Below are positions 1-7,779 of a DNA stretch of 64,000 nt, in pieces. The stretch is from Mycoplasmatota bacterium (GTDB taxonomy: Bacteria > Bacillota_I > Bacilli_A > MAG-NZ). The translations under genes and the position numbers were made by a program. The stretch is from contig CP074575.1 of assembly GCA_018394315.1 (NCBI GenBank), positions 1,148,615 through 1,212,614 on the forward strand. The letters are read 5' to 3'. The first letter of the stretch is position 1; every line of letters starts with the position of its first letter. The notes under the pieces are model-generated. The model did no database searches. It was not told the origin of the DNA and was given only the letters and a program-made list of their open reading frames with translations.

Positions 1-2
1 AT

Positions 3-818
3 AAGAATACTATTAAACTAGCTACTAAGATGGTTATCAAAATGATGCGATATCATAAAATGATATCTTTAATTCCAACTAACTATTTCATCCTGGGTTA
101 TGAGCCTATAGAAGGAAGTGAAATGGGGAATGTACAGCTTGCTCAAGCGATGACTAGATTTGCTCCTGCTAAAGAAAAGGTATATGCTTTAAGACCTGTA
201 GGTGATAAGTACGAAATTGATTACTTTGGTATCATAAATGGACTTAAGAGATTTAATAGACAAAGATTACCCGTTAGGATTATGGGATTCCCATCATATC
301 TATATATGATTATAAATACAATGAAAGATGCAGGTATGAAACCTTTAAAGTTAAACAAGAAGTCAATTGTTTTAACAGGCGGGGGTTGGAAAAAGTATGA
401 TGATTTAATGATTGATAAATCTGAGTATTACCAGTTGATCGAGGAGTACTTAGGCATACCAGCAGAAAATTGTAGAGATTTTTATAGTGCTGTAGAACAT
501 AGTGTTGCTTATCCAGAGTGTAAGAATCATCATATGCATGTTCCTATTTGGAGTAGAGTTATTATACGAGATCCTTTAACTTTAGAGCCGCTAGGGTATA
601 ACAAACCTGGTTTCTTAAATTTTGTCAGTCCATTGGTTTCTTCACAACCGATCTCTTCAATATTAATGGGTGATTTAGGTGTTTTAAGAGATGGTAAGAG
701 TTGTGGTTGTGGAATTGAAACACCTTACTTTGAAGTTCTAGGAAGAGCTGGAACCGCTAAGGTTAGAAGTTGTGCTGTAGCAGCTAATGAGTATATTAAG
801 GGGGATCAAAATGGATAG
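3..818 (+). CDS. LuxE-like acyl-protein synthetase, 5' part outside the window
   Basis: The frame is open to the left edge (first complete codon at 3), so the ATG at 30 is probably internal and the gene starts upstream. The 270 or so visible residues resemble the C-terminal two thirds of the LuxE/PaaK-type acyl-protein synthetases, with GGGWK, an HMHVP segment followed by RVIIRDPLTLEPL, and a glycine/cysteine-rich end (CGCGIETPYFEVLGRAG). LuxE proteins activate a fatty acid with ATP and pass it through a cysteine to LuxC. The stop overlaps the luxC-like start by 8 bases, so the two are co-transcribed. No luciferase gene is visible, so the role is aldehyde or alcohol supply for something other than light. 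The family call is by eye. Confidence 0.75.
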   Translation, partial: KNTIKLATKMVIKMMRYHKMISLIPTNYFILGYEPIEGSEMGNVQLAQAMTRFAPAKEKVYALRPVGDKYEIDYFGIINGLKRFNRQRLPVRIMGFPSYLYMIINTMKDAGMKPLKLNKKSIVLTGGGWKKYDDLMIDKSEYYQLIEEYLGIPAENCRDFYSAVEHSVAYPECKNHHMHVPIWSRVIIRDPLTLEPLGYNKPGFLNFVSPLVSSQPISSILMGDLGVLRDGKSCGCGIETPYFEVLGRAGTAKVRSCAVAANEYIKGDQNG

Positions 819-2103
819 CCTATTTAGAGGAGAACTAGTTACTAAATCTGAATTTATAAATAGACTTGATGAATATAAAGAAATTATACAAGATGATTTA
901 ATAAAAGAGCCAATTAACCAAGAAATAGTTATTGAAGCTTTACATAAGTTAGCTACCGAAATTAATAAAGATCAAATAATTGAGAAGCTACTTAAAATGG
1001 AGATGCCAGAATGGGCAATAAGTATATATATAGATCAAGCTATTAAAAGTATTGAAAGGGAAGAAATTAATAAGAAGTTACTAAGAGAGTTGGGAGAAAA
1101 GCCATTTGAGTGGAAGAAAGTAACAGACCAAATAGAGGAGAGAAAATATCCCTTAGGAGTAATTATGCATATCGGAGCGGGTAATGCATTAGGATTATCT
1201 GCATTAAGTGTTATGGAAGGATTATTAACAGGAAACATTAATATATTGAAATTACCTGAACACGAGGGGGGTATTTCATTAGATATATTAATAAAACTAG
1301 TAGAAATTGAACCTCGACTAAAACCTTATATTTACGTGATAAATGTTTCTTCGAAAAATGAAGAAGTGATAAGTAAATTAATAGAATTAGTAGATGCAGT
1401 TCTTGTTTGGGGTGGTGATGAAGCAATTAATGCTTTAAGACATCTTACGCCACCAACAATTAAATTAATTGAATGGGGACATAGGTTAAGTTTTGCATAC
1501 TTTACAAAACAGGAGAGTTATGAATTAGACTTAGAAGCTTTAGCGAATGATATTGTACAAACCGATCAGCTTTACTGTAGTTCTCCACAGTGCATCTTTT
1601 TAGAAACGGAAAGTAAAAGGGAACTAGATGAGTTTGCATATCAGCTTTTTGAAAAGATAAAAAATGTATCTAGTAAATACCCATCAAGCAAAAGATCGTT
1701 AGATGTTCAATCACAAATCACTTGGACAAGAGAACTCGTGAAAACAGAAGAAGTTCTTGGCGAAAAGAAATTATATGTGGATGAAACTAAAGAGTATAGT
1801 GTTTTGGTTGATTATATACCAAGATTAACTCCATCACCTTTATTCCGTAACATTTGGGTAATGCCAATTAAAAGAAACGAAATTCTTAATTTATTAAGAA
1901 AAGAAAAAGGGCACTTGCAGACAGTAGGACTTAGCTGTATGAAAGAAGATTTAGATGAAATGTCTAATATTTTTTACTCAGCAGGAGTTAATAGAGTTAT
2001 GCAGTGCGGTGAAATGTCAAGTAATTATAGTGGGGAGCCCCATGATGGAGAATTTGCTTTACTTAAGTATGTGAGAGTTGTGAACAGAAAAATAGCAAAA
2101 TAG
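811..2103 (+). CDS. LuxC-like acyl-CoA/acyl-protein reductase
   Basis: This 430-residue protein belongs to the LuxC branch of the aldehyde dehydrogenase superfamily, which reduces activated fatty acyl groups to aldehydes with NAD(P)H. Visible are a Rossmann-like segment (IGAGNALGLSALSVMEGLLTG around 121-141), VWGGDEAI near 199, EWGHRLSFAY near 221, and the probable catalytic cysteine in YCSSPQC (Cys256). The ATG at 811 is chosen over the in-frame ATG at 787 because AAGGGGG lies just upstream at 798-804. The gene overlaps the LuxE-like gene by 8 bases, forming the reductase/synthetase pair known from lux operons, here without luxA or luxB in view. Confidence 0.82.
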   Translation: MDSLFRGELVTKSEFINRLDEYKEIIQDDLIKEPINQEIVIEALHKLATEINKDQIIEKLLKMEMPEWAISIYIDQAIKSIEREEINKKLLRELGEKPFEWKKVTDQIEERKYPLGVIMHIGAGNALGLSALSVMEGLLTGNINILKLPEHEGGISLDILIKLVEIEPRLKPYIYVINVSSKNEEVISKLIELVDAVLVWGGDEAINALRHLTPPTIKLIEWGHRLSFAYFTKQESYELDLEALANDIVQTDQLYCSSPQCIFLETESKRELDEFAYQLFEKIKNVSSKYPSSKRSLDVQSQITWTRELVKTEEVLGEKKLYVDETKEYSVLVDYIPRLTPSPLFRNIWVMPIKRNEILNLLRKEKGHLQTVGLSCMKEDLDEMSNIFYSAGVNRVMQCGEMSSNYSGEPHDGEFALLKYVRVVNRKIAK

Positions 2104-2147
2104 AACATACAAAGAAAAGAGAAGGATGTATATGTAAAAAAGCAACG

Positions 2148-2282
2148 TTGAACGGGTTACTACTAATAATATTCATACTAAAAAGTTGTGAAGAGGTTGT
2201 AATTGGAGTTATTGAAAGAGGTCATTATTCAGAATCTACCGAACAAAATTCTGTTGATTTTGAATTCACAGTCGGAGGATAG
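2148..2282 (+). CDS. Possible tiny lipoprotein, start codon unclear or broken
   Basis: Between luxC and the next gene an open frame encodes NGLLLIIFILKSCEE and about 30 more residues, ending in DFEFTVGG. It looks like a short lipoprotein signal: hydrophobic core then KSC. The only ATGs near the upstream purine-rich site (GAGAAGG, about 2120) run into a stop within three codons. The lipoprotein frame can start at TTG 2148 or, extending to a charged KKAT stretch, at ATA 2130. A one-base frameshift from the ATG would explain this. It is either a decayed gene or one with a rare start codon. The function is unknown. Confidence 0.3.
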   Translation: MNGLLLIIFILKSCEEVVIGVIERGHYSESTEQNSVDFEFTVGG

Positions 2283-2285
2283 GAT

Positions 2286-2903
2286 ATGAATTTAACTAGG
2301 CTTAAGAATTTAGAAAGAGATTTTCTAGAAGTACACCCAGAGGGTTTTGATTCTGAAGAAATGAAAAAAATAGCCAAGAAACACAATCTTGGTAAAAATA
2401 TAGAATTTGTTCATAAAGTGTGTTCGAAAGAACACTTAGATCAAGGAATCAATATAATTGAAGATATAATTAAGATTGTTACAAAATCTTCAATGGTTTC
2501 AGTATTTGAAAAGGTTAAGTTTAGAGATTTAGTAAGAGAGTTTAATGATTTTGATCAACAGTTACTGGTAGATAGTCTTTATGAGAATATTTATGGTGAT
2601 GAGGAAAAAGGATTTGATATGTTAGTAAAATTATTGTCTCCATATAAACTCGCTAAATGGCCTATTATTACAGTTTTTAGGGCTTACTATAATTCTAATT
2701 ATGATGTATTTATGAAACCAACTACAGTAAAAAAGGTTATAAGTTATTTAGAACTTGATGGGATCAAATATAATTCAAAACCTGACTTTCAACTATATAA
2801 AAGATATAGAGAATATATTAATATATTGAAGGGTCAAGTAGATAAAAGATTGTCACCTGATAATCCGGCATTCTCAGGTTTTTTAATGTTAACAATCAAT
2901 TGA
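2286..2903 (+). CDS. Hypothetical cytoplasmic protein, 205 aa
   Basis: GGAGG at 2275-2279 precedes the ATG. The protein is charged, predicted largely alpha-helical, and has no signal peptide, membrane segment or motif I recognise. Segments include HPEGFDSEEMKKIAKKH near the N-terminus, LSPYKLAKWPIITVFRAYY in the middle, and a C-terminal SPDNPAFSGFLMLTIN. Codon use and composition match its neighbours. It sits between the luxEC pair and a gene-poor stretch and could be the last gene of that transcript. I do not recognise the family and assign no function. Confidence 0.6.
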   Translation: MNLTRLKNLERDFLEVHPEGFDSEEMKKIAKKHNLGKNIEFVHKVCSKEHLDQGINIIEDIIKIVTKSSMVSVFEKVKFRDLVREFNDFDQQLLVDSLYENIYGDEEKGFDMLVKLLSPYKLAKWPIITVFRAYYNSNYDVFMKPTTVKKVISYLELDGIKYNSKPDFQLYKRYREYINILKGQVDKRLSPDNPAFSGFLMLTIN

Positions 2904-3292
2904 TTTTTGTTTATTGTCGATATAGACGGATTAATTTCAGAAATCATAATTAAGTTTATAAATCACTTTTCTAGTATAAATTTAATATGAAAACATAGAT
3001 TATAGTGTATATTTTCATATTGTAGAAGAAGATTTGATGAAATTTAACGAACTGTATGAAATATTTATAACAAAGAACTCTTTTAAAAGAGTTCTTTTGT
3101 TCTATTTAGTTAGACAAGAGAAGAACTAATCTATCGAATTTATATTTAGGCGGAGTAATTATAGTTTGTCAGGCTTGTCACTATGAATTGTCAAAATCCA
3201 TATTATAAAACAGTGAGGAGGGAGTGAAATTAATAGTGTAGGTGGTGATAAGACAAAAAGAGTTATTGAATAGTTCGTAAGGGGGGGGTGAA
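2904..3292 (+). other. Gene-poor stretch with a terminator hairpin and an unusual G-tract
   Basis: No convincing gene was found in these 389 bases. Short ATG frames such as the one near 3038 run straight through the terminator hairpin and are treated as spurious. The region holds the perfect hairpin at 3073-3096. At its right end, a run of eight G at 3281-3288 serves as the Shine-Dalgarno region of the small membrane protein that follows. Confidence 0.5.
3073..3102 (+). terminator. Rho-independent terminator
   Basis: A perfect 12-bp inverted repeat, AAGAACTCTTTT followed directly by AAAAGAGTTCTT (3073-3096), is followed by a short T-rich stretch. It lies about 170 bases after the 205-aa gene and probably ends the luxEC transcript. 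Confidence 0.65.
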
Positions 3293-3499
3293 ATGAAGGA
3301 TAAAGCAAAGATATATTTTACAGCTGCTCTATTAAGTGTATTTGTTATATATCATTTTATTAAAGCTTATACACCATGGCCGTTTGAGTTTGATCCAGAG
3401 TTGGGAAATACAATCACAGTGTATTTAACATCTGGATTAGGATTTATATTCGGTGTTGAGATAGGGCAACTCATTGAAAAGAATAGGAATAATAAATAG
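3293..3499 (+). CDS. Small two-helix membrane protein, 68 aa
   Basis: A short basic start (MKDKAK) leads into a hydrophobic helix (IYFTAALLSVFVIYHFI, about 7-23). A polar loop with WPFEFDPELGN is followed by a second helix (about 40-57) and a polar tail EKNRNNK. This is a two-pass hairpin with both ends probably cytoplasmic. The ATG is preceded by eight consecutive G, unusual in this AT-rich DNA. I do not recognise the family. The gene stands alone, converging on the minus-strand YczE-like gene across a shared hairpin. Confidence 0.6.
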   Translation: MKDKAKIYFTAALLSVFVIYHFIKAYTPWPFEFDPELGNTITVYLTSGLGFIFGVEIGQLIEKNRNNK

Positions 3500-3511
3500 A
3501 GGATATACAAT

Positions 3512-3551
3512 AAAAAAATGACTTTGTTGCAAAAAATGCAACAAAGTCATT
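3512..3551 (-). terminator. Terminator for the YczE-like gene
   Basis: A 13-bp perfect stem, ATGACTTTGTTGC (3518-3530) against GCAACAAAGTCAT (3538-3550), has its A-run at 3512-3518, which reads as a T-run on the minus strand. It therefore terminates leftward transcription. The stem could also slow transcription arriving from the small membrane gene on the plus strand. Confidence 0.85.
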
Positions 3552-3576
3552 ACCAATTAAGTTAATCTTATTTGTA

Positions 3577-4218
3577 CTAGAATCTTGTAACTTGTTTCTT
3601 AGACATAAACAAACTATCGTAGAGATTTGAATAAAAACCTATGACAGGTCCCATAGCAAGAGCTAGTATTAAAGTACCAAAGCTTACATATCCTAGTCCT
3701 TCACCCGCTAGTAAACTGAATAATAAAGCAGTGATTAGAAAAAAGAAATCTACACCTACTTTTACAAGTTTTAGATTGTCTGTCTTGAATACTTTTACAA
3801 GTGTAAGCATAAATTGCTCAGGGACAGAAGGTGGCAAGTTCGATTTTATAAAGAATGTGACACCTAAACATATCAGTAAAACCGCAAAGAAGAAGTAAAA
3901 CCATCCTAAGTTATAAATTTCTACATTACTAAAAATAAATTTCATAAAAAACTCTACCGTATACCCGATTATGATGTTTGATAATACGCAGAACAAGTAT
4001 ACTATTTTAAAATCGATAATTAGTATTACTACCAAAAATACTGATGCAAATATTAGTGATGCTGTACCAACAGAAATATTTAATAGTAAACTTAAGTTCG
4101 TCCAGCTTGCATCGTATGATGTTAATCCTTTTTCAGATATAATTGCAAAGCTGATTCCCATTGATAATATAATTAAACCCAAAAGCCAATTAGTTATATT
4201 CCGCTTTGTAAGATTCAT
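3577..4218 (-). CDS. YczE/YyaS/YitT-family membrane protein
   Basis: This 213-residue protein is almost entirely hydrophobic, with about six membrane helices. It begins MNLTKRNITNWLLGLIILSMGIS and carries EKGLTSYDASWTNLSLLL after the first helix, typical of the YczE/YitT group (topology helix, GxG(L/M)S.D.., helix). These proteins are widespread in Bacillota and their transported substrate is unknown. GGAGG lies just upstream of the ATG. It follows dhaL on the same strand but a terminator hairpin stands between them, so it probably has its own promoter in the short gap. It ends in a strong terminator. Confidence 0.7.
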   Translation of the reverse strand: MNLTKRNITNWLLGLIILSMGISFAIISEKGLTSYDASWTNLSLLLNISVGTASLIFASVFLVVILIIDFKIVYLFCVLSNIIIGYTVEFFMKFIFSNVEIYNLGWFYFFFAVLLICLGVTFFIKSNLPPSVPEQFMLTLVKVFKTDNLKLVKVGVDFFFLITALLFSLLAGEGLGYVSFGTLILALAMGPVIGFYSNLYDSLFMSKKQVTRF

Positions 4219-4241
4219 AGCTTCCTCCCTAAATTAGTTTT

Positions 4242-4279
4242 AAAAAGAGCGCATTGATTAAGGAAATTACGCTCTTTTT
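4242..4279 (-). terminator. Terminator after dhaKL
   Basis: The stem AAAAAGAGCG (4242-4251) pairs with CGCTCTTTTT (4270-4279) around an 18-base loop. On the minus strand the stem is followed by a T-run, placing it about 6 bases beyond the end of dhaL. It separates dhaKL from the YczE-like gene. Confidence 0.75.
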
Positions 4280-4284
4280 GATAT

Positions 4285-4920
4285 TTATAAGTTAGCAATT
4301 ACTTTATAGAAACCTTCTATAAATAACTTTCCTACTGTAGCTCCAGGATCTTGTTTTCCAACTGATTTTTCTTGAAATACTGCAGCTTTTCCGTGTGTTG
4401 ATGCCATATTAATTGTACTTTCAAGTCCGTCTACACTAGCTTTATAGGCTTCGTTTATTGATAGTCGTAGGTCTTTACCCTCAAGAACAGATTCTTTTAA
4501 AGATTCTGAAGCTGGATAAAGGGAATCAATCACTGTTTTATCACCAGGTTTTCCTTTACCTCTTTCCATAACTCCGATAACGAAATTATCAAAAAAAGCG
4601 GCCATTTCCTCATCATTGAATGAGTTATTTCCTTTTAATGCTTTTCCCGCCTTCATTAATCCTGACGCCATAAGTGTACCCATTGTTGAAGGTACAGTGT
4701 TTGCTAAGTTTGAGCCTAGTTTAAACAATAATTTACCTAAATCTTCTTCATGGATATTAGTCACAATTGACGCTAACTCAGAAAATCCCTTACTCATTGT
4801 TAACCCTAGGTCTCCATCACCAATTGCTGCATCAAGCTCTGTAAGATAATTTTTGTTTTCAACCATGATGTCACCAAGTGTGATGAATATTCGATTTATG
4901 TGTTCTCTATTTATTTGCAT
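4285..4920 (-). CDS. dhaL: Dihydroxyacetone-kinase-type ATP-binding subunit DhaL
   Basis: The protein (211 aa, usual family length) is the nucleotide-binding helical subunit of DhaK/DhaL kinases. The three metal/nucleotide-binding aspartates are present as LDAAIGDGDLG: Asp30, Asp35 and Asp37, the same numbering as E. coli DhaL. The usual DGDHG is DGDLG here. Further family motifs are NTVPSTMGTLMASGLMKAGKAL, the GKGKPGDKTVIDSLYPA block and DPGATVGKLF near the end. It follows dhaK by 9 bases. No DhaM (PTS phosphodonor) gene is in the window, so the source of the phosphate cannot be told. The regulon context suggests the substrate may be a ketose other than dihydroxyacetone. Confidence 0.87.
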   Translation of the reverse strand: MQINREHINRIFITLGDIMVENKNYLTELDAAIGDGDLGLTMSKGFSELASIVTNIHEEDLGKLLFKLGSNLANTVPSTMGTLMASGLMKAGKALKGNNSFNDEEMAAFFDNFVIGVMERGKGKPGDKTVIDSLYPASESLKESVLEGKDLRLSINEAYKASVDGLESTINMASTHGKAAVFQEKSVGKQDPGATVGKLFIEGFYKVIANL

Positions 4921-4929
4921 GATACCCTC

Positions 4930-5931
4930 CTATTTTTGAGAGAAGAATGGTGTGTGTGCTGGCTTAAGTAATAAACGCTTAGTCTCTTCATCTAGTTTCA
5001 AAATAGTTAAAGATGCACCAACCATTTCCATTGATGTAGCAAACTCACCTAAGTATGTTTTGACTACCTTTATACCAAGATTAGTAAGAGTTTCTTCAAC
5101 CTTGTTGTACATAATATATAATTCTTCTTTAGGTGTTCCCCCTAAACTGTTCACTAAAACTGAAACTTCATCACCAGCTTTTAACGGATTATCTCCTAAA
5201 ATGTTATCTAGCATTATTTCTACAATCTCATTAGCTGTTTTTAGTGGACCTTTATCTATTCCAGGTTCACCATGAATCCCCATACCTAATTCCATCATTC
5301 CATCTTCAACTGTGAAGTTTGCTTTTCCGATTTCTGGAATAATACAAGGTGAGAGTGCAACGCCCATTGTTCTTACATTAGCGCCAACTTTTTCAGCAAC
5401 TCTTTTTACATTATCTAAATCCATCATTTCATCTGCAGCGGCACCTGCGATTTTAAACATATAGAAGATTCCTGCAACACCTCTTCTTTTATGCTCTTCA
5501 CCTTTTTTAGCTGAAGCTACATCATCTGCGCCCACAACAGATTCAACTCTAATATCAGATTCCATATCAGCCATTTCTGCTGCCATATCAAAATTCATTA
5601 TGTCACCAGTGTAATTACCATATATGTATAAAACTCCGGCACCAGCATTGATTGCCTTTGTTACTTCAAACATTTGATTAGCACTAGGTGACTGAAATAC
5701 TCCACCAACTGAACAGCCATCGATCATTCCTTCACCAACGTAACCTAAAAATACTGGTAAGTGTCCTGATCCACCTCCTGTAGCAATACCTACTCTACCT
5801 GGTTTAATATCTTTTTTTACGTAACATCTTAAATCATCATTTACGTAGGTAACCATATCAGAGTGTGCTTTATAAATTCCCTTTAGTGTTTCATCTGCAT
5901 AATTTTCTGGTTTATTTAAAATTCTTTTCAT
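4930..5931 (-). CDS. dhaK: Dihydroxyacetone-kinase-type substrate subunit DhaK
   Basis: At 333 aa it has the normal DhaK length. It binds a short-chain ketose covalently through a histidine. Visible residues are GGGSGHLP (His57), NYTGD (Asp110) and the hemiaminal-forming histidine in MGIHGEPG (His220). It is the first gene of the leftward dhaK-dhaL transcript, divergent from the sugar ABC transporter operon. The promoter at 5969-5997 contains an operator-like sequence matching the one in the divergent promoter, so this kinase is likely induced with the importer. Relatives act on dihydroxyacetone or on tetruloses such as erythrulose (DerK/LerK type), so the exact substrate is open. Confidence 0.9.
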   Translation of the reverse strand: MKRILNKPENYADETLKGIYKAHSDMVTYVNDDLRCYVKKDIKPGRVGIATGGGSGHLPVFLGYVGEGMIDGCSVGGVFQSPSANQMFEVTKAINAGAGVLYIYGNYTGDIMNFDMAAEMADMESDIRVESVVGADDVASAKKGEEHKRRGVAGIFYMFKIAGAAADEMMDLDNVKRVAEKVGANVRTMGVALSPCIIPEIGKANFTVEDGMMELGMGIHGEPGIDKGPLKTANEIVEIMLDNILGDNPLKAGDEVSVLVNSLGGTPKEELYIMYNKVEETLTNLGIKVVKTYLGEFATSMEMVGASLTILKLDEETKRLLLKPAHTPFFSQK

Positions 5932-5968
5932 GTTTAATCCTCCTTAAAGTAGTACTGGTTTTAAAAAA

Positions 5969-5997
5969 ATGTTAGCATATGAAAACGCTTATGTCAA
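5969..5997 (-). promoter_or_regulatory. dhaKL promoter with cre/LacI-like operator
   Basis: On the minus strand TTGACA (5992-5997), a 17-base spacer and TAACAT (5969-5974) form a good sigma-A promoter. The plus-strand sequence TGAAAACGCTTATG (5980-5993) overlaps the spacer and the edge of -35. It fits the cre/LacI-family operator pattern with the two last bases off. Together with the promoter at 6205-6233 it fills the 343-base divergent region 5932-6274, the rest of which (6000-6190) is AT-rich with no gene. Confidence 0.7.
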
Positions 5998-6204
5998 AGA
6001 AAAATCTAGAACTTATTTTATTTAAAAAAAACATAATTTTTTTTGGAGATAGTAAAAAAATTTAGTATAAGGATAGTGCACAAACTGTATTAGCACCAAA
6101 AAGTGAGACACAATGCAATATTACGTTACTAAAATTGTTTAGTTATATCTAAAAAATCGTAAGTAAGGGGCTAAAAAGTAGCATTTTTTGGCATTATTGT
6201 GGCG

Positions 6205-6233
6205 TTGACAACGTTTTCAACACTTGTTAATAT
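6205..6233 (+). promoter_or_regulatory. Promoter of the sugar ABC operon with cre/LacI-like operator
   Basis: TTGACA (6205-6210), 17 bases, TAATAT (6228-6233) make the promoter. The sequence TGACAACGTTTTCA (6206-6219) overlaps -35 and the spacer. Its reverse complement TGAAAACGTTGTCA fits the catabolite-responsive consensus TGWAANCGNTNWCA completely. It may be the site of the LacI-type regulator at 14353, of CcpA, or of both. The placement relative to -35 mirrors that in the dhaK promoter. Confidence 0.72.
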
Positions 6234-6274
6234 AGACGAAAGTAAATAAATTTAATTCTCAAGAGGGTGTATTT

Positions 6275-7762
6275 ATGAAGTCTGAATTTATTAGATTAGA
6301 TGATATCAGTAAGTCGTTTTATGGAGTTAAGGCACTAAGTAATGTATCAGTTACTATTAACAGAGGAGAGGCGTATTGTCTTGCAGGAGAGAATGGTAGT
6401 GGTAAGTCTACCTTGATAAAGATTATCGCTGGAGTTTATAGTAAAGATAATGGATCTATATATGTTGATGGAAATGTTGTTCATGATATGAATCCCAATA
6501 AATCTATGGATTTAGGAGTTCAGATTATTTATCAAGATTTTTCTTTGTTTCCTAATTTAACAGTAGCAGAGAATATTGCTTATTATAATCAAATCGTAAA
6601 TAAAAGAAAAAGAGTTGACTGGAACAATATAGAGTCAATTGCGAAAGAAGCATTAGACCAACTAAATTTAAAAATTGACTTAAATAAGTTAGTTGGGGAA
6701 TTGACCGTAGCAGAAAGACAGCTTGTAGCAATCGCCAGAGCAATAACTCAAGATGCAAAGTTATTGATTATGGACGAGCCTACGACTACTTTAACTAATG
6801 TTGAAATTGATGCTTTATTCGAGATTGTAAGAGATTTGAAATCAAGAGGCATATCAATTCTATTCATAAGCCATAAGTTAGATGAAGTATTTAAAGTAAG
6901 CGAGAAGATAATAATCTTACGAAATGGGAAAAAAGTGGCTGAAGGAAATATTGAAGACTTTGATAACGATAAAGTCTCTTATTATATGACTGGTCGTGAG
7001 ATCACTAGTGAAGGTTTTGGATTTGATGGTGATACTGATGACTTAATCTTATCTGTTAAAGATCTAAATAAAGAAGAAGAGTATTCCGACATTAATTTTG
7101 ATTTGTCTCGTGGCGAGGTACTTGGAATTACTGGACTTTTAGGTTCAGGAAGAACAAAGTTAGCAAACTCATTATTTGGGGTAAGTCCTGCAGATTCAGG
7201 TACATTGGTTCTAAATGGTGAGACAATAAGTATTGATTCTGTTCAAGATGCAATTGATCATAAGATTGCTTATGTTCCAGAAGATAGAATTACAGAAGGA
7301 CTTTTCTTACAAAGATCAATCGGGAATAATATTATCTCGACTATCGTAGATAAGTTTAAACGTAAATTTGGGATAGTTGATGAAAAAGAAGAAGAAAAAG
7401 AAATACTATCTTGGATTGATAAATTGAAGATCAAGGTAGCATCTCATGAAAAACCTGTTAGGTCGTTATCTGGTGGGAATCAACAAAGGGTAGTAATTGC
7501 AAGAGCATTGGCTACTAATCCAGAAGTATTAATACTAAATTGCCCTACCGTTGGTGTTGACGTAGGCTCAAAAGAAGAAATACATAAAATTATTCGTGAA
7601 CTGGCAAAACAAAACATTGGTGTTATTGTAATTTCGGATGATATTCCCGAATTACTTCAAACATGTAATCGTGTTTTAATCATGAAAAAAGGAAGAATAA
7701 CAAACGAAGTTAAAATTTCAGACTGTGATGAAGCTCACATTCAAGAATTGATGCTTTCATAA
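6275..7762 (+). CDS. Sugar ABC importer ATPase, RbsA/MglA/LsrA type
   Basis: This 495-residue protein has two ATPase domains in tandem, as in ribose, galactose and autoinducer-2 importers. Domain 1 has Walker A GENGSGKS (38-45) and Walker B LLIMDEP (Asp167-Glu168), with a degenerate signature LTVAERQLVAIARA. Domain 2 has the family's weak Walker A (GLLGSGRT, 288-295) and a full signature LSGGNQQRVVIAR near 398-410. Its Walker B reads LILNCPT, with Asn422-Cys423 where Asp-Glu is usual, so the second catalytic glutamate is lost. It is the first gene of the operon, with AAGAGGG upstream of the ATG. Two permeases follow directly. Confidence 0.93.
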   Translation: MKSEFIRLDDISKSFYGVKALSNVSVTINRGEAYCLAGENGSGKSTLIKIIAGVYSKDNGSIYVDGNVVHDMNPNKSMDLGVQIIYQDFSLFPNLTVAENIAYYNQIVNKRKRVDWNNIESIAKEALDQLNLKIDLNKLVGELTVAERQLVAIARAITQDAKLLIMDEPTTTLTNVEIDALFEIVRDLKSRGISILFISHKLDEVFKVSEKIIILRNGKKVAEGNIEDFDNDKVSYYMTGREITSEGFGFDGDTDDLILSVKDLNKEEEYSDINFDLSRGEVLGITGLLGSGRTKLANSLFGVSPADSGTLVLNGETISIDSVQDAIDHKIAYVPEDRITEGLFLQRSIGNNIISTIVDKFKRKFGIVDEKEEEKEILSWIDKLKIKVASHEKPVRSLSGGNQQRVVIARALATNPEVLILNCPTVGVDVGSKEEIHKIIRELAKQNIGVIVISDDIPELLQTCNRVLIMKKGRITNEVKISDCDEAHIQELMLS

Positions 7763-7779
7763 GTTGGGGGAAGAGTTAG

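Noticed and set aside
3038-3130. Short ORF starting near 3038
   Set aside because: It runs straight through the perfect terminator hairpin at 3073-3096 and has no ribosome binding site.
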